Assembly: GCA_040182905.1 (NCBI GenBank)
Contig: JARQWU010000119.1
Coordinates: 1 to 29,387 of the forward strand
DNA length: 29,387 nt
Direction of reading: 5' to 3'
Source: Barthelona sp. PAP020
Taxonomy: Eukaryota; Metamonada: BaSk clade
Positions within the stretch are counted from its first letter, which is position 1, and the number at the start of each line of letters is the position of its first letter. The position numbers and the translations under genes were made by a program. Positions 15,915 to 26,383 of this stretch are shown here, one piece after another. Under the pieces are notes generated by a model. The model was given only the letters and a program-made list of their open reading frames with translations, searched no databases and was not told the origin of the DNA.

Positions 15915-17459
15915 ATGTCAGACGATGAAATAAGTGTTGAAAATGACATATTCAATGAATTATTTTCCTCTACACCAACTTCTTCAGAAATCCAATACAC
16001 ATTTGACACTTCAAGAGTTAAATCCACAGAATTTTCGAATCAAAATCTTGCACATTCTTCTTCGAAAAATAATTTGCCTTCAATACAAATTCGTCATAAG
16101 TCAAAAGCGATTGTCTTTGAAGATGATTCATTTGTTAATCATGATGCATTATTATCAATTTCAGCAGATTTATATGCTTCAATATCTCCCAATTTGCCTC
16201 CTCAATCAAGGGAAATTCCAAACCTTGGGGAATTGGAACAAAAAAGATCGGAAGATATTATAGCAAATATATCTGAGGACGATGATATCTTTTATCATTC
16301 TAGACCTACTTCTCGTTTAGATAATGAAGAGGAAGACAAATTAGGATTAAGTCAATCTTCTACACTTACAGATTCTGTTGAAGCTTTACCATTTCTTTCA
16401 CCTCATCCTTCTATTTCCGAAATTGAAGATAAAACGGGTGATGTATCAAAAAAATTTATCCTTAACACTCCAAATAGTCTGAGTGATAATGATGAAGATG
16501 ATGTTTGTGTTGATGTAGTTCACGAAGTTAGTCGTTTAATGTTACATAAAAGTGATTCTGAAGATATTGATTCTATGTCTGTTTTTGAAACTGAAACTGA
16601 AATTGATGAGTGTTATTCTGAAAGAGAAAAAGAATCAAGCGAAAGTTTTGTGAAGAATCGATCATCCACTAGTTTTTCGTCCGAAACTGAAATAGAAGAA
16701 AATATAGAAGTGATTGAGTTCCAAAATATCAATAATCTTCGGGTTGAAAGTATTGATCCAGAGGAATTCTCATATCCCATTATTAGTCCTGTTGCTAGTT
16801 TAACATCGTTTAATAGTCCAAATACAATTAAAGAGAAATCAGTCCATTTTACTCCAGTATCAACCGAAGGTAATTCTCAAGATTCCATAATGATATATGA
16901 AGAACAGTTTGAAGACAAAAACATCGATGTGAATGATCTTTTTACTGAAACCAATGAAAATGAAGCATTATCTTCAGCAGTATCATCAGAAATATCGTCA
17001 GAAATATCATCAGAAATATCATCAGAAGATTCGTTTGAAGATGATGAATATTCAAAGAAATTGTTGAGTGATGAAGAATTTGAATGTTCTGAAGAATTTG
17101 ATGTTCTGGAACAAGATCATCTATTTTCAAAAGCACCATTGTTGTTCGGAATTTATGGCAGGGAAGAAGGAAAAAAATTTGTTGATGAAATGCTTAAAGA
17201 TGTGGAAGCAGACGTTAAATTGTCTGTGGTGATCCTCAACAAATCCAAAGGAAATACCGAAGATGAATATCCCAAAAGAGATCCTTTTATTGAATCTTGC
17301 ATGTCTGTTCCAAAAATTGTATTGCAAAAACAGTTGCTTAAAAGTTTAAGAAACATTCCCAAAAAATTGGTGAATAATACATTCAAGGACAAAAAATCTG
17401 ATTTGAGTTTTGAAAGGTTTGAAAAATTGTTTGACCTGTATTTGAACACAAATTTATAA
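15915..17459 (+). CDS. Acidic Ser/Glu/Asp-rich protein, unknown function
   Basis: A 514-residue protein from the ATG at 15915 (MSDDEISVEND). In-frame sequence upstream of this has no ATG. Residues 1-~400 are rich in Ser, Glu and Asp with many S-D/E-x-E sites of casein-kinase-2 type and are probably disordered. A 12-bp tandem repeat at ~16983-17026 encodes repeated SSEI units. The C-terminal ~110 residues are more ordered and basic (LLFGIYGREEGKKFVDEML, VPKIVLQKQLLKSLRNIPKKL, SFERFEKLFDLYL) and may be a binding domain. It has no membrane segment and no recognised family. It could be a nuclear or cytoskeletal adaptor, but nothing in the sequence decides this. The gene converges on the PA28 gene, 109 bp away. 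Confidence 0.8.
   Translation: MSDDEISVENDIFNELFSSTPTSSEIQYTFDTSRVKSTEFSNQNLAHSSSKNNLPSIQIRHKSKAIVFEDDSFVNHDALLSISADLYASISPNLPPQSREIPNLGELEQKRSEDIIANISEDDDIFYHSRPTSRLDNEEEDKLGLSQSSTLTDSVEALPFLSPHPSISEIEDKTGDVSKKFILNTPNSLSDNDEDDVCVDVVHEVSRLMLHKSDSEDIDSMSVFETETEIDECYSEREKESSESFVKNRSSTSFSSETEIEENIEVIEFQNINNLRVESIDPEEFSYPIISPVASLTSFNSPNTIKEKSVHFTPVSTEGNSQDSIMIYEEQFEDKNIDVNDLFTETNENEALSSAVSSEISSEISSEISSEDSFEDDEYSKKLLSDEEFECSEEFDVLEQDHLFSKAPLLFGIYGREEGKKFVDEMLKDVEADVKLSVVILNKSKGNTEDEYPKRDPFIESCMSVPKIVLQKQLLKSLRNIPKKLVNNTFKDKKSDLSFERFEKLFDLYLNTNL
16983..17026 (+). repeat. 12-bp minisatellite within the acidic protein gene
   Basis: Units of the form TCATCAGAAATA recur about three times with single-base variation and encode S-S-E-I. 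A likely site of length variation between strains. Confidence 0.7.
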
Positions 17460-17568
17460 TTTCTTTCACAATATTTGATAAATTGATGAACTCATTTTTT
17501 TAAGATTTAACTTTTCAATTTGATCATTTAGCTTTATTTCACACCAATCAAAATAAAAGACTAGTTAT

Positions 17569-18285
17569 TTACAGATAATGAGGCATACTTTGGTCAATGA
17601 CCTTTGGTTTTTTAATCTTTTCAATATTTTTCATCAACAAATCATAAATCAACAAATAATTGTTCCTTAAATCAGTTGAAGCCAATCTTAACTGAATAAA
17701 ATGTTTTTCATCCAATTCAAAAACTGCTTGTTGGTAATCTAAAATTTTTGGATACTTATAAGCCTTGCTTATTAATTTACTTCTGGTGATGTGATATTTT
17801 GTCATATGTTCCAACAATTCAAAAGCATTGTCTTCACTACTGGCTAATTCTTGCAAAACAGTGGTTTGAACTGCTGCACCAAAGTTATCACCATGATCTA
17901 AAGGGGGTACTAATAATTGTATCCAAGTTTTTACATCAGCTAGAACTTCAACAAATTCGAAAATTTCAGTTTTTACTGATTGAGTAAGTTCTGCTATAAT
18001 GGGGTTGATTGGTATTTCATTAGGACAATAATTTGATTTTAAAACTGAGGAAGTGGTCTCAAAATTGGAAGATGTTCTGGTTTTATCTTTGGGAAATAAT
18101 TTGGAATCAATTGCAGAATTTAATTGTTCAGAATTAAATAATCCTTGTTCTTCACAAACTTTTTTATACAATACAGTTAAATCAATAATATGTTTTGGAA
18201 TTACTTTTGTCAATGCATTATCAGCTGTTTCATTAATTTGTTCATATATTTTTTCAATTTCTGGACTTTTTTTAATGTTTGTCAT
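17569..18285 (-). CDS. Proteasome activator PA28 (REG-gamma type) subunit
   Basis: A 238-residue subunit of the 11S/PA28 ring that caps the 20S proteasome and opens its gate without ATP. Conserved PA28 segments are clear: PINPIIAELTQSVKTEIFEF (helix 2), DVKTWIQLLVPPLDHGDNFG (with the activation-loop neighbourhood), the YHITRSKLISKAYKYPKILD stretch, ELDEKHFIQLRLASTDLRNN, and a C-terminal helix ending KNIEKIKKP. The C-terminal residues (MPHYL) would dock into 20S alpha-subunit pockets. The linker between helices 1 and 2 (residues ~60-85) is short and not KEKE-like, which favours the gamma-type over alpha/beta. The start at 18285 is the only upstream ATG. The gene diverges from the coiled-coil gene at 18493. 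Confidence 0.92.
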   Translation of the reverse strand: MTNIKKSPEIEKIYEQINETADNALTKVIPKHIIDLTVLYKKVCEEQGLFNSEQLNSAIDSKLFPKDKTRTSSNFETTSSVLKSNYCPNEIPINPIIAELTQSVKTEIFEFVEVLADVKTWIQLLVPPLDHGDNFGAAVQTTVLQELASSEDNAFELLEHMTKYHITRSKLISKAYKYPKILDYQQAVFELDEKHFIQLRLASTDLRNNYLLIYDLLMKNIEKIKKPKVIDQSMPHYL

Positions 18286-18492
18286 GAGGAAATAAAATAA
18301 AATTGGAATGTGGAGCTGGGATGAAACCTTTCAACAAGTGTTTTTAATGGTTATTACAATTGAAATGAATAAATAATTGTTCTTTTATTTGAAATATATG
18401 ACAATAAGAAAAGTTCGAATGAAAATGTCAAAACAAAATGTCTCTCTTTTGGAGACCCGCCAAAATCAATCTACACTAGTTTTCTTTCTTTA

Positions 18493-20859
18493 ATGCAAGA
18501 AGCTTGTTTAATTCAAGTAATTAATATTATTAAGCGTTTTCTAATTTTATAGATTGAACATTTAACTGATCAATTAGTTTTTCAACAAGAATTAATTTCA
18601 AAGATTAAAAATGAATTAAAAGATTTGTTGAATACTTATAAACAATTAAAAAATGATTCGAAGGAACAATTAAATGAAGAATTGAAGTTAAAGAAGAAAT
18701 TATCAATATTGGAAAAAGAATTTGATTTTAATTCCTTGAAATTAGCCGAATTATCTGAATCCAAAATTGAAACTGAATTATTAAAAAAGAATTTAGCAGA
18801 GTATTGTGAAGAAATGAAAAATGTATTGAATCAAAAGAATGTTGAAATTAAACGATTGAAAGAAACCAAAACAAATAAAATGATTGATGATATTAATCAA
18901 ACAAAATGTTTTGAATTAAAAAAAGAAAACGAATATTTAAAAGATGTTTTGAAAGAAATTTCCACAGAATATTTTAATTTTGATGAAAAGAAAGCAAATG
19001 AAAACATTATTAAATTAATTTCAGATGAATTGAATAGATCTCAAGAGAAAACAAATGAATTATTTGATTCTTTCAATAATTCTCAAAAATTGGCCTCAGA
19101 ATTGAAAGAACAATTAATAAGATTAAAGAAAATCAATGAAACTTTGTTATATGAAAGTTCTTCAATACAAAGTGAAAATGAAGATTTATTAAAAGAAAAG
19201 GAACAATTATTAAACAAGTTTACTGAATTGAATGATTATTTAAAATTGAAATATGAAGACATTGTTCGATTATCAACGATTAAAGAAAAATTTTCCATTG
19301 AAGTTAAAAAAATAAGTGATGAAATGAATTCAATGGAAAATACCATTAAAAGTTTAATTTTTGAAGGAAAAAACAAGGAAAAAGATATTTTAAAAAAAGA
19401 AGAATTGTACAAAGAATTTCTAGTTGTTAATGAAGACTTAATTGTAAAGTTTGATCGATTGAATAAGAAATATTGTAAATTGAAAGCAAAATATGAAGAC
19501 ATTACTGAAGAGATTTTAAGTTTACAAATGATAGATATCAGTAGTGATCATTCAAAACAAGCAACAGAAATTGCAGAATTGAATAAACAAATTGATATTT
19601 GTAAAGAGACAATTCAACAAAAGCATTCAGAAATGAAAATTTGCACCAAAAAATTTTTGGAAATGAAAAAAATACAAAGAAACTTTGAAACTTTTGAAAA
19701 ACAATATAATGATGATAAGATTGTATTTGAAGGGTTTAAACAAATTTTTGACAAAAGTTTGAAAACTTTTGATGAAAAGTATGATTCTTTTGAAGATAAT
19801 ATAATAAATTTGAAAAATGCTATCAAAAATAAAGAAGAAGACATGAATAAACAAGATGAAATTTTGGAAATTAACAAGAAGTTGATTGAAAAAAAAAAAA
19901 AGAAAATAGAAAAGTTAAAAAATGCCATTGAAAATACTGAAGAATCATTTGTTATGTTTTCTACAGAATTAGATGGTTTTAATATGCAATATGAAAGGTT
20001 ACAACAAAAAATTGATGAAAAAACATTAGAAATCATGTTTTTTAAACAAAGAAATAAAAATATTGAGCAAAAAAACAATGAGTTGCTTTATAGAGCAAAT
20101 TTTGAGATTGTTACTAGCATTGTTAATAATGATATTTTGAATGAAGTTGATAATCTTATTTATCAACATGAAATTAATCATTACGAACAATTAATGATAG
20201 ATAAGATTGTAATTTTAGATGAATCTGAGAAAATAATAGATAATTTAAAGATATGTATTGACAATCATCAGAATCAATTAGAAAAAAGTCAAAAAGTCAC
20301 TAAAAATTTATTATTAAATCAAAGTAGATATAATAGGTTAGAAATACAAAATGATCGTTTGAAAGATTCAGTAAAATATTTGAAATTTTCAGAAAAGGAA
20401 AATGCTAGAAAGATTGAAGCAATAAACGAAGAAAATGGTATGTTAAAAGAGTCAAATAATAAACTATTCACTTCAATAGATGAATTAGAAAAACAATTGA
20501 ATGAAAGAAATTCTTACATTCAAAATTTAACCCAACAATTAGAAAAACGTCAACCAACAATCGAATTCAGTCATCAAACAGAATTTATTGATGATGAATC
20601 AATCAATGATGACAATGAATCAACACAATCAAATACTTTTGTTTTGAATAACGATAAAAACAATAATCAGAGTGTTAACAATACAACTAACACATTTAAT
20701 TTCTTTTCTACTGAAACACCTAATGCTGTGAATGTCTTAAATAATGAAAATATTGACCCTCAAATGATGCATTCGAAACAAATGATTACACCATCATTAT
20801 CAGTTAGAAGATCTATGTCAAGGAGACATATGCTCAGATCAATGTCAGGTAAGAGGTAA
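18493..20859 (+). CDS. Long coiled-coil protein with a 5' intron
   Basis: Exon 1 (18493-18516) encodes MQEACLIQ. A 36-nt intron follows, then exon 2 (18553-20859) continues with IEHLTDQLVFQQELISKIKN. Exon 2 has no ATG for its first ~85 codons, so the upstream exon is needed. The protein is ~776 residues. It is almost entirely heptad-rich coiled coil (Lys/Glu/Asn/Leu) to about residue 680, followed by an Asn/Thr-rich linker and a basic Ser/Arg C-terminus (SLSVRRSMSRRHMLRSMSG) that could be a phosphoregulated or microtubule-binding tail. No motor, FHA or other globular domain is visible. Structural roles (centrosome/basal body, kinetochore, Golgi tether) are all possible and cannot be separated from sequence alone. 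Confidence 0.85.
18517..18552 (+). other. Spliceosomal intron of the coiled-coil gene
   Basis: A 36-nt phase-0 intron with 5' GTAATT, branch-like TTTTCTAAT and 3' TATAG. It falls eight codons after the start codon. The branch tract matches that of the ARPC3 intron. Confidence 0.75.
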
Positions 20860-21180
20860 ATTTGGGGTTAAAATTTGAATATTAGTGCTTTGGGATGTTA
20901 CATAAAAGATGTGTGATAGGTGAGATATCTGTCTTGTAAACAGATAATGAACCCTTTTTTATATATTAAACATAAATAAACAATTCTCTTTTTATTAATC
21001 CTTCTTTCTTTCTTAAAAAACCTTTGAATTTGTTGGTTCAGCGTTTGTTTCAAGGGAAGAACTTCTTTGGATGACTATATGAGTAGAATGTCCTGCAAAC
21101 ATTTGAAAACAAAACAACAACAAAAAAAAAAACAATAAAAAAATTTATTGAAAAAAGCACAAACGTTTTGATTGAAGTCA
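20860..21180. other. Convergent intergenic spacer
   Basis: Non-coding sequence between the 3' ends of the coiled-coil and p23 genes. It contains A-rich runs near 21115-21140. An isolated GGTTCAGCGTT near 21040 is also found in the left fold-back arm (13549-13559); it may be a relic or chance. No gene is seen. Confidence 0.55.
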
Positions 21181-21825
21181 TTATTCATCGCTGATTTCTT
21201 CTAAACCAGGAATTTCATCATCATCATCATCATCTCTATCCATGTTTCCCATGTCAGGCATTGAAGCAGCCAATTTTTCCAATTCTTCAGGGGACATGTT
21301 CTTCAACATTTCTTGCATGGCACTCATGTCGGGCATTCCTCCCATATCAGCACCGGGCATTCCCATACCGGGCATGCCACCCATGCCACCCATTCCTCCG
21401 AGTTGAGAGAAGTCGATGTCGTTCATACCTTTTGTATCAAAAGCTTCATCTTCTTTTGTTTCATCCAACCAACGAGACCAATCAATGGCAATATTGGCAC
21501 GCCTTTTTCCTTTGCACAAACTTGTCCAAAAATTGTCACACAACTGTTCATCATCAGAATCTTCATCAGAATCTTCATCGTTCTTTTCAAAAGGAATTTT
21601 CTTAAGAACAATTTGAATGTGTAAACCAGTAACATTGAAACTGAATTCATTTTCAACCTTACCGAATAATTCAAGTTCGTCGTGATATTCAACATCATTT
21701 GATTTGAAATTAATCAAAAGATTGGTGCCGTCATACTTTAAATCTACATTTTCGGCATCTGCTTGATTGATTGACACAAAAACTTGTTCAGATCTTTGTG
21801 CCCAAGTAATAGCTGGTCTCATCAT
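21181..21825 (-). CDS. p23/Sba1-type Hsp90 co-chaperone (CS domain)
   Basis: A 215-residue protein from the ATG-ATG at 21825; in-frame sequence upstream has no ATG. Residues 1-~115 form a CS domain with p23 hallmarks: RPAITWAQRSEQVFVSI at the start, YHDELELFGKV, VTGLHIQIVLKKI, FWTSLCKGK (the WP-R-L-K equivalent) and DWSRWLDE (equivalent of DFDKWKDE). An acidic loop (EDSDEDSDDE) interrupts it at ~92-102. The tail is Gly/Met-rich (repeats of GGMGGMPGM) followed by SPEELEKLAASMPDM and an Asp-rich end. p23 binds ATP-loaded Hsp90 and stabilises client complexes in the cytosol and nucleus. The tail is typical of plant and protist p23. Confidence 0.92.
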   Translation of the reverse strand: MMRPAITWAQRSEQVFVSINQADAENVDLKYDGTNLLINFKSNDVEYHDELELFGKVENEFSFNVTGLHIQIVLKKIPFEKNDEDSDEDSDDEQLCDNFWTSLCKGKRRANIAIDWSRWLDETKEDEAFDTKGMNDIDFSQLGGMGGMGGMPGMGMPGADMGGMPDMSAMQEMLKNMSPEELEKLAASMPDMGNMDRDDDDDDEIPGLEEISDE

Positions 21826-22369
21826 TATGTAATAATCAAATTTAATTAAAAAAAAAAATCCGTTAAACGAGATAAAGATGGAAATTCTTTTTTGAACAAA
21901 GAGAAATTTTGTCAATAAACTTTTGAAGTAGTTGTTTGTTTCATAATTCCAGTGTAATTTTTGTTTGAAGATAACTATTTAACATCTTTTGATAAATATA
22001 ATCTTCCGAACAAACAAAATGTGATGAATTTTTCAAGATTTTATTTTTTCATTGATATTTAAATTCATTTGAAAGCTAGATGAGACAAGATAAAAATGAA
22101 ATCAAGCAAAAAAAAAAATAAACCCTTTTACAGATAAAAAGATTCCCAAAATGGGATCAAATTGTGTGCAATACAACAAATTGTTAAAGATGCTAAAGCA
22201 ATATGCCTCAAAAGAAAAATTGATTTCATGATCAAAGTTATCTTTTGTGATAGAAACTCAAAAATATCTTTTCCCAAATCATTGTTTAAAGGAATAATGT
22301 TATAATCTAATAACTTTTGATGAAAAAGAGACACAAAGTCTATTTATGATCATTGTTGGCAAACAAAAA
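21826..22369. other. Intergenic stretch between the calpain and p23 genes
   Basis: AT-rich sequence holding the p23 promoter and the calpain 3' end. A minus-strand frame at 22128-22229 could encode a 34-residue hydrophobic peptide from an ATG. It has no family resemblance and is not called as a gene. A weak inverted repeat (TCCCA/TGGGA) lies near 22142-22156. Confidence 0.5.
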
Positions 22370-25300
22370 TTAAAACTCACAATCGATTAACAATGGTTGG
22401 TAATCTTGACAAAACACTTCCAATCGAAAATAACAAGTATCAAATTTTTTCATTGTTAAAGGAGAAATAACCAATTTGTTATCAAAATGCTTTTCAGGAC
22501 AAAAAATGAACTCTCTCACAATTGTCTGATTCTTGGAAAAGTTAAAAGGGGGTAAAGGTGAAAGTTCATTCAAACTTATGTGTTCGCACAAACCAATACT
22601 GATAGGAATCAATTTTTGATTCAAATTCTTTTGAGTCAAAACAATTCGAACTAAAACGTTCTCGTTAAGTGATTTGTCTTCAAAAGTTAAAAAAAAAGAG
22701 TCTGTTTTTAAAATCTTGAAATTTTCAATGCAGGCAAAAGGACTAATGAATCCAAAAGTTTCAAATTTTTTGAAATATTTCGTTATGAAATTCACATAAA
22801 TCGTGTCAAAATATTTTAAAAAGTTTGACCAACTTAAAGAATGAATGGATACAATTTCTTTGCTCTTTTGTTTAACGCTTTGAACAATTACAGTCTTTTC
22901 AGAAGGAATTATCTCCAGCACATGATATGCATGTGAAGGCTCAAGAAACGTTTCATTTATGATTTTCAAACTCAACTGTCTAGTACCAGCACCATAAAGG
23001 ATACAAGAATCACCATTTTTTTCATCCTTTTGTTTTAAGTCTTTATGCATACGTTTAAACAATCGATCAACTTTATCTGGAAAATCAAGTAAGCTATCGA
23101 TTATGATATAATCTCCATAAGTAGGCTGCATTATCATGTTCACTAAATGCATATGTCCACCATCTTCTAAAACAGAATATCCTCCCCCATAAACACTAAC
23201 GATAGCACTTTCTAATAAATTGACGGCAACATTAATTTTTGGACCCAAATTTTCCGCAGCGACCATTTTTCCATTTTTACAAGGTAAATATCCATTCACA
23301 ACAACATAAATTGGTTCATTATTGTTATAAAGCCTAAATAAATACAAATCATTTTCTTTATTATGTGCAATCAGAAAGTTTTCTTTTGGAAAATGAAATA
23401 ATGAATTGAGAAAGAAGCAATCATTGATTTCACCTTGATATACGTTATCAAGGTCTAAATGTTCGATATCAATGAAAGCTGAACTTCTTTCCTTAATTTC
23501 TGAGAAATGTAAACGTTCATAATGTCCATAATTGATATCCAATGGTTGTAATAAACCTTTGTGAAAATCGAATAAAATTTTGGTCTCATATTCTTCATAA
23601 GATGATAAAAAATCTTCTGTTTGCTTAATTTCATTTGTTTGCTGAATGTATTGAGTTAATTTATCCAATTTAGTTCTTTGAGGAAAGAATAAAGCTTTGG
23701 TTAATTTTTTAATAATTTCTTTGTTATTAGATGTGTCAAATGAGTGATGATAACTCTTTAACAAATCATGAATTTTAAGGATTTTAGAATTTTGCTGATT
23801 TTTTTCAACAGATAATTTTAAATTGATATATTGTTGTTCATTTTTACGAATTCTTTCTTCTAATTCATTAAATGAAGGACTTGAATTGATATTATAAAGA
23901 TTTGACAATAGAATGATATTTAATTCATGAAAAACTAAAAAAATAGAAGGTGTATTAATAAATTGAATTTTTAATACTTTAAACATGTTATCGATATGTT
24001 TTTTACGAACAGTTCGAGCATGGAAATAAATATCTGCTAGACAATGACACATAAATAAACTTTCATGTTCAATTAATAATTTTCGATTATGAATAATGAT
24101 ACTCTTATCTTCATAAAAATTCAATTTTTGTAGATCATGAATTAATTGATTGGATTTCATAATAAAACTTTTTTGAAGCAAATTTTTTTGTTTTACTTTG
24201 AATTTATAAAAATTTCCCAAATGATCATATGAATAACCATAAATTTTTGAATATTTTTTCAAAACATTTTCAATATTTTCAGAAACATTTGATAAATATT
24301 CCAAATGTTTCTTGAAATTATAATAAAATAAAATATTTGATGCAAAAATTTGAAAAGTATATTGTAAAATAATGATAATTATGATAATCTTTGATAAAAA
24401 AACATATTTATCATAAAATAAACAAAAGATAATAATTAAACTGAAATAATTGAAATAAAAATTCACAAAATATCGTTTTGAATATTTTTTTATCTTTATT
24501 TCTTTATTTTTCTTTTCAAAAATTGCTACAAAATGATGAAATCTTTGATAAGGAAATATTACCAAAGATTCATTAGTACCAATGATTTGTAAAACAAAAT
24601 CTCGTACAATTATTAATTCAAAAATGAAGAAAATTACTAAAATCAAATTTTCATTAATATTTGATTCAATATGACAAAAATAAATGAATATACTGAAACA
24701 TAAAGCAGAAAAAAAAACATTGATTTTTGATTGTATAATTAAAAGACCCATCATCAAAGCAATAACCAATAAAATATCAGAAAAATGTTTTAACTGCATT
24801 TGTAAAAATATACTCTTGACAATCAATATGCTTAAGATTAAGTAAATTAAATATATGAAATATTTTGAATTATTTCGAATATTTGGTTTTTTTTGCTCAA
24901 ATACAATACAAATAAAGATTAAACATAAAGTTCCAACAATATTAAAACCAAGAAAATGTGTTTTTTCGGGATAAAATAATATGATAATTAAATACAAGAT
25001 ATAAGCCAATAAATTTATTCTTTGAAATTTATTTTGTAGAATAATTGTTAAACTATTGATAAAAATTAAATATTGAAAAGTTATGTTGTTAATAAAGTCA
25101 ATTTTGGAATTTGAACGAAATAATTTGTAAAATATACAAATACCAATGGTTAAAATTAATAAATAATGCTTTTTAGTTTTAAAAGAAGAAGAAAAAAAAG
25201 AAAAATAAAAGATGATCAGATTATATATAAAAATGATGAAATCATATTCATAAAAAATAGCTGAACTTACAATTAACACCAAAAGAATCAAATAATTCAC

Positions 25301-26383
25301 AATTTCAATATCAAATGCATACAATAAAAATAAACAAAATGTAAAAACTAAAAAGTACAAATCAAACTTTCCAAAAAGTAATAAATTTATCCCAAAAATT
25401 ATGAAACTTATCCAATACATTATTAAATCATGAATTTTTTCTCTTTTTATTCTATTTTTTTTTCTTTTCACAATATTACCTTTATAATTGAATAAATCTT
25501 TCCTATTTTTATCATTCTTTATCATTATTAAATGAAAAGTTATAAAAATTGGTATTATCGATCTGATTCCATCCAAAAATTCAAAAATTACAAAATTTTT
25601 TACCACTACTAAAAATAGTACATACAACCATTTTACGTTTATCGAAACTATCTCAAAAATTCCCAAAAGAAAAAATTGAAAAGAAAAATCAAAGAAATTA
25701 AGATAAATTTTGAATTTTTCCGTTTCATTGAATAAATAAAAATTCATTAAAAATATAAAAACATTAATAACATGAAATTTTACATGAATTCTTTTCCAAA
25801 AACTTTCATCATCAGTTGTTTCTTTCAATGCAATCAAATCATGATGAAATATGAAATTAAAAGGATTAAATATTTTGATCTTTTTTTGATCAATAAAAAC
25901 ATATTTGAAAAAAATGGTAAAATTGACCATTATAGAAATACAAAAAAAATACTCTTTAAATTCCCTTGAAAGATATGTTATAGCAGTCAATATAACACTC
26001 ACATAGAACGTATTATCATAAACAGCAATAGGAAAATTTATTTTGGTAAAAGAAAAATAATCATCACATACTATCAAGACTAAAAACCAATAAGTCCACA
26101 ATATTAACAATAAAAAAATAGAAAAACCTAACGAAATATCTTTATAATGAAACCAATTCATTAATAAAAGAAAATTACTCAAAAAAAAGAAAAAAAAACA
26201 TAAATATTGACAAAAAGTAAATACTACAAAATGTTTCGATATATCGTTAATATAAATATTACCTTCAAATTTTAAAAATAATAAGAGAAACGAAAAAAAA
26301 CATATTAAACTGGGTAATATCAAAAAAAAATATGTTATTGCATTAGGAAAATTATCAACTATTATCTCATTCAAGAAATCCAT
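22370..26383 (-). CDS. Transmembrane calpain (DEK1/TML-calpain-like), probably catalytically impaired
   Basis: A 1337-residue protein. Residues ~15-685 contain roughly 20-23 hydrophobic membrane spans, as in plant DEK1. A charged cytosolic linker spans ~690-975. A calpain core follows: QGEINDCFFLNSL with Cys989 (QGxxGDCWFL in active enzymes) and SHAYHVLEI with His1151. The usual Asn of the NPWG..W.G segment is missing: after His the chain runs VIVQSVKQKSKEI and then directly into SLSWSNFLKYFDTIYV, the conserved end of the core. Residues ~1205-1337 form a beta-rich calpain domain III/C2-like region (FFLTFEDKS, REFIFCPEKH, CYFRLEVF). In plants DEK1 acts at the plasma membrane in cell-surface sensing. 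Whether this homologue cleaves anything is doubtful because of the lost Asn. The ATG at 26383 is the only reasonable start. Confidence 0.88.
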   Translation of the reverse strand: MDFLNEIIVDNFPNAITYFFLILPSLICFFSFLLLFLKFEGNIYINDISKHFVVFTFCQYLCFFFFFLSNFLLLMNWFHYKDISLGFSIFLLLILWTYWFLVLIVCDDYFSFTKINFPIAVYDNTFYVSVILTAITYLSREFKEYFFCISIMVNFTIFFKYVFIDQKKIKIFNPFNFIFHHDLIALKETTDDESFWKRIHVKFHVINVFIFLMNFYLFNETEKFKIYLNFFDFSFQFFLLGIFEIVSINVKWLYVLFLVVVKNFVIFEFLDGIRSIIPIFITFHLIMIKNDKNRKDLFNYKGNIVKRKKNRIKREKIHDLIMYWISFIIFGINLLLFGKFDLYFLVFTFCLFLLYAFDIEIVNYLILLVLIVSSAIFYEYDFIIFIYNLIIFYFSFFSSSFKTKKHYLLILTIGICIFYKLFRSNSKIDFINNITFQYLIFINSLTIILQNKFQRINLLAYILYLIIILFYPEKTHFLGFNIVGTLCLIFICIVFEQKKPNIRNNSKYFIYLIYLILSILIVKSIFLQMQLKHFSDILLVIALMMGLLIIQSKINVFFSALCFSIFIYFCHIESNINENLILVIFFIFELIIVRDFVLQIIGTNESLVIFPYQRFHHFVAIFEKKNKEIKIKKYSKRYFVNFYFNYFSLIIIFCLFYDKYVFLSKIIIIIIILQYTFQIFASNILFYYNFKKHLEYLSNVSENIENVLKKYSKIYGYSYDHLGNFYKFKVKQKNLLQKSFIMKSNQLIHDLQKLNFYEDKSIIIHNRKLLIEHESLFMCHCLADIYFHARTVRKKHIDNMFKVLKIQFINTPSIFLVFHELNIILLSNLYNINSSPSFNELEERIRKNEQQYINLKLSVEKNQQNSKILKIHDLLKSYHHSFDTSNNKEIIKKLTKALFFPQRTKLDKLTQYIQQTNEIKQTEDFLSSYEEYETKILFDFHKGLLQPLDINYGHYERLHFSEIKERSSAFIDIEHLDLDNVYQGEINDCFFLNSLFHFPKENFLIAHNKENDLYLFRLYNNNEPIYVVVNGYLPCKNGKMVAAENLGPKINVAVNLLESAIVSVYGGGYSVLEDGGHMHLVNMIMQPTYGDYIIIDSLLDFPDKVDRLFKRMHKDLKQKDEKNGDSCILYGAGTRQLSLKIINETFLEPSHAYHVLEIIPSEKTVIVQSVKQKSKEIVSIHSLSWSNFLKYFDTIYVNFITKYFKKFETFGFISPFACIENFKILKTDSFFLTFEDKSLNENVLVRIVLTQKNLNQKLIPISIGLCEHISLNELSPLPPFNFSKNQTIVREFIFCPEKHFDNKLVISPLTMKKFDTCYFRLEVFCQDYQPLLIDCEF

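Noticed and set aside
15743-15928. 62-residue plus-strand gene, considered as a small SRP-type subunit on either strand
   Set aside because: No convincing motif. It overlaps the start of the acidic protein gene and a minus-strand frame of equal quality.
22128-22334. Small membrane protein on the minus strand
   Set aside because: The longer form lacks an ATG and the ATG form has only 34 residues. No family resemblance.
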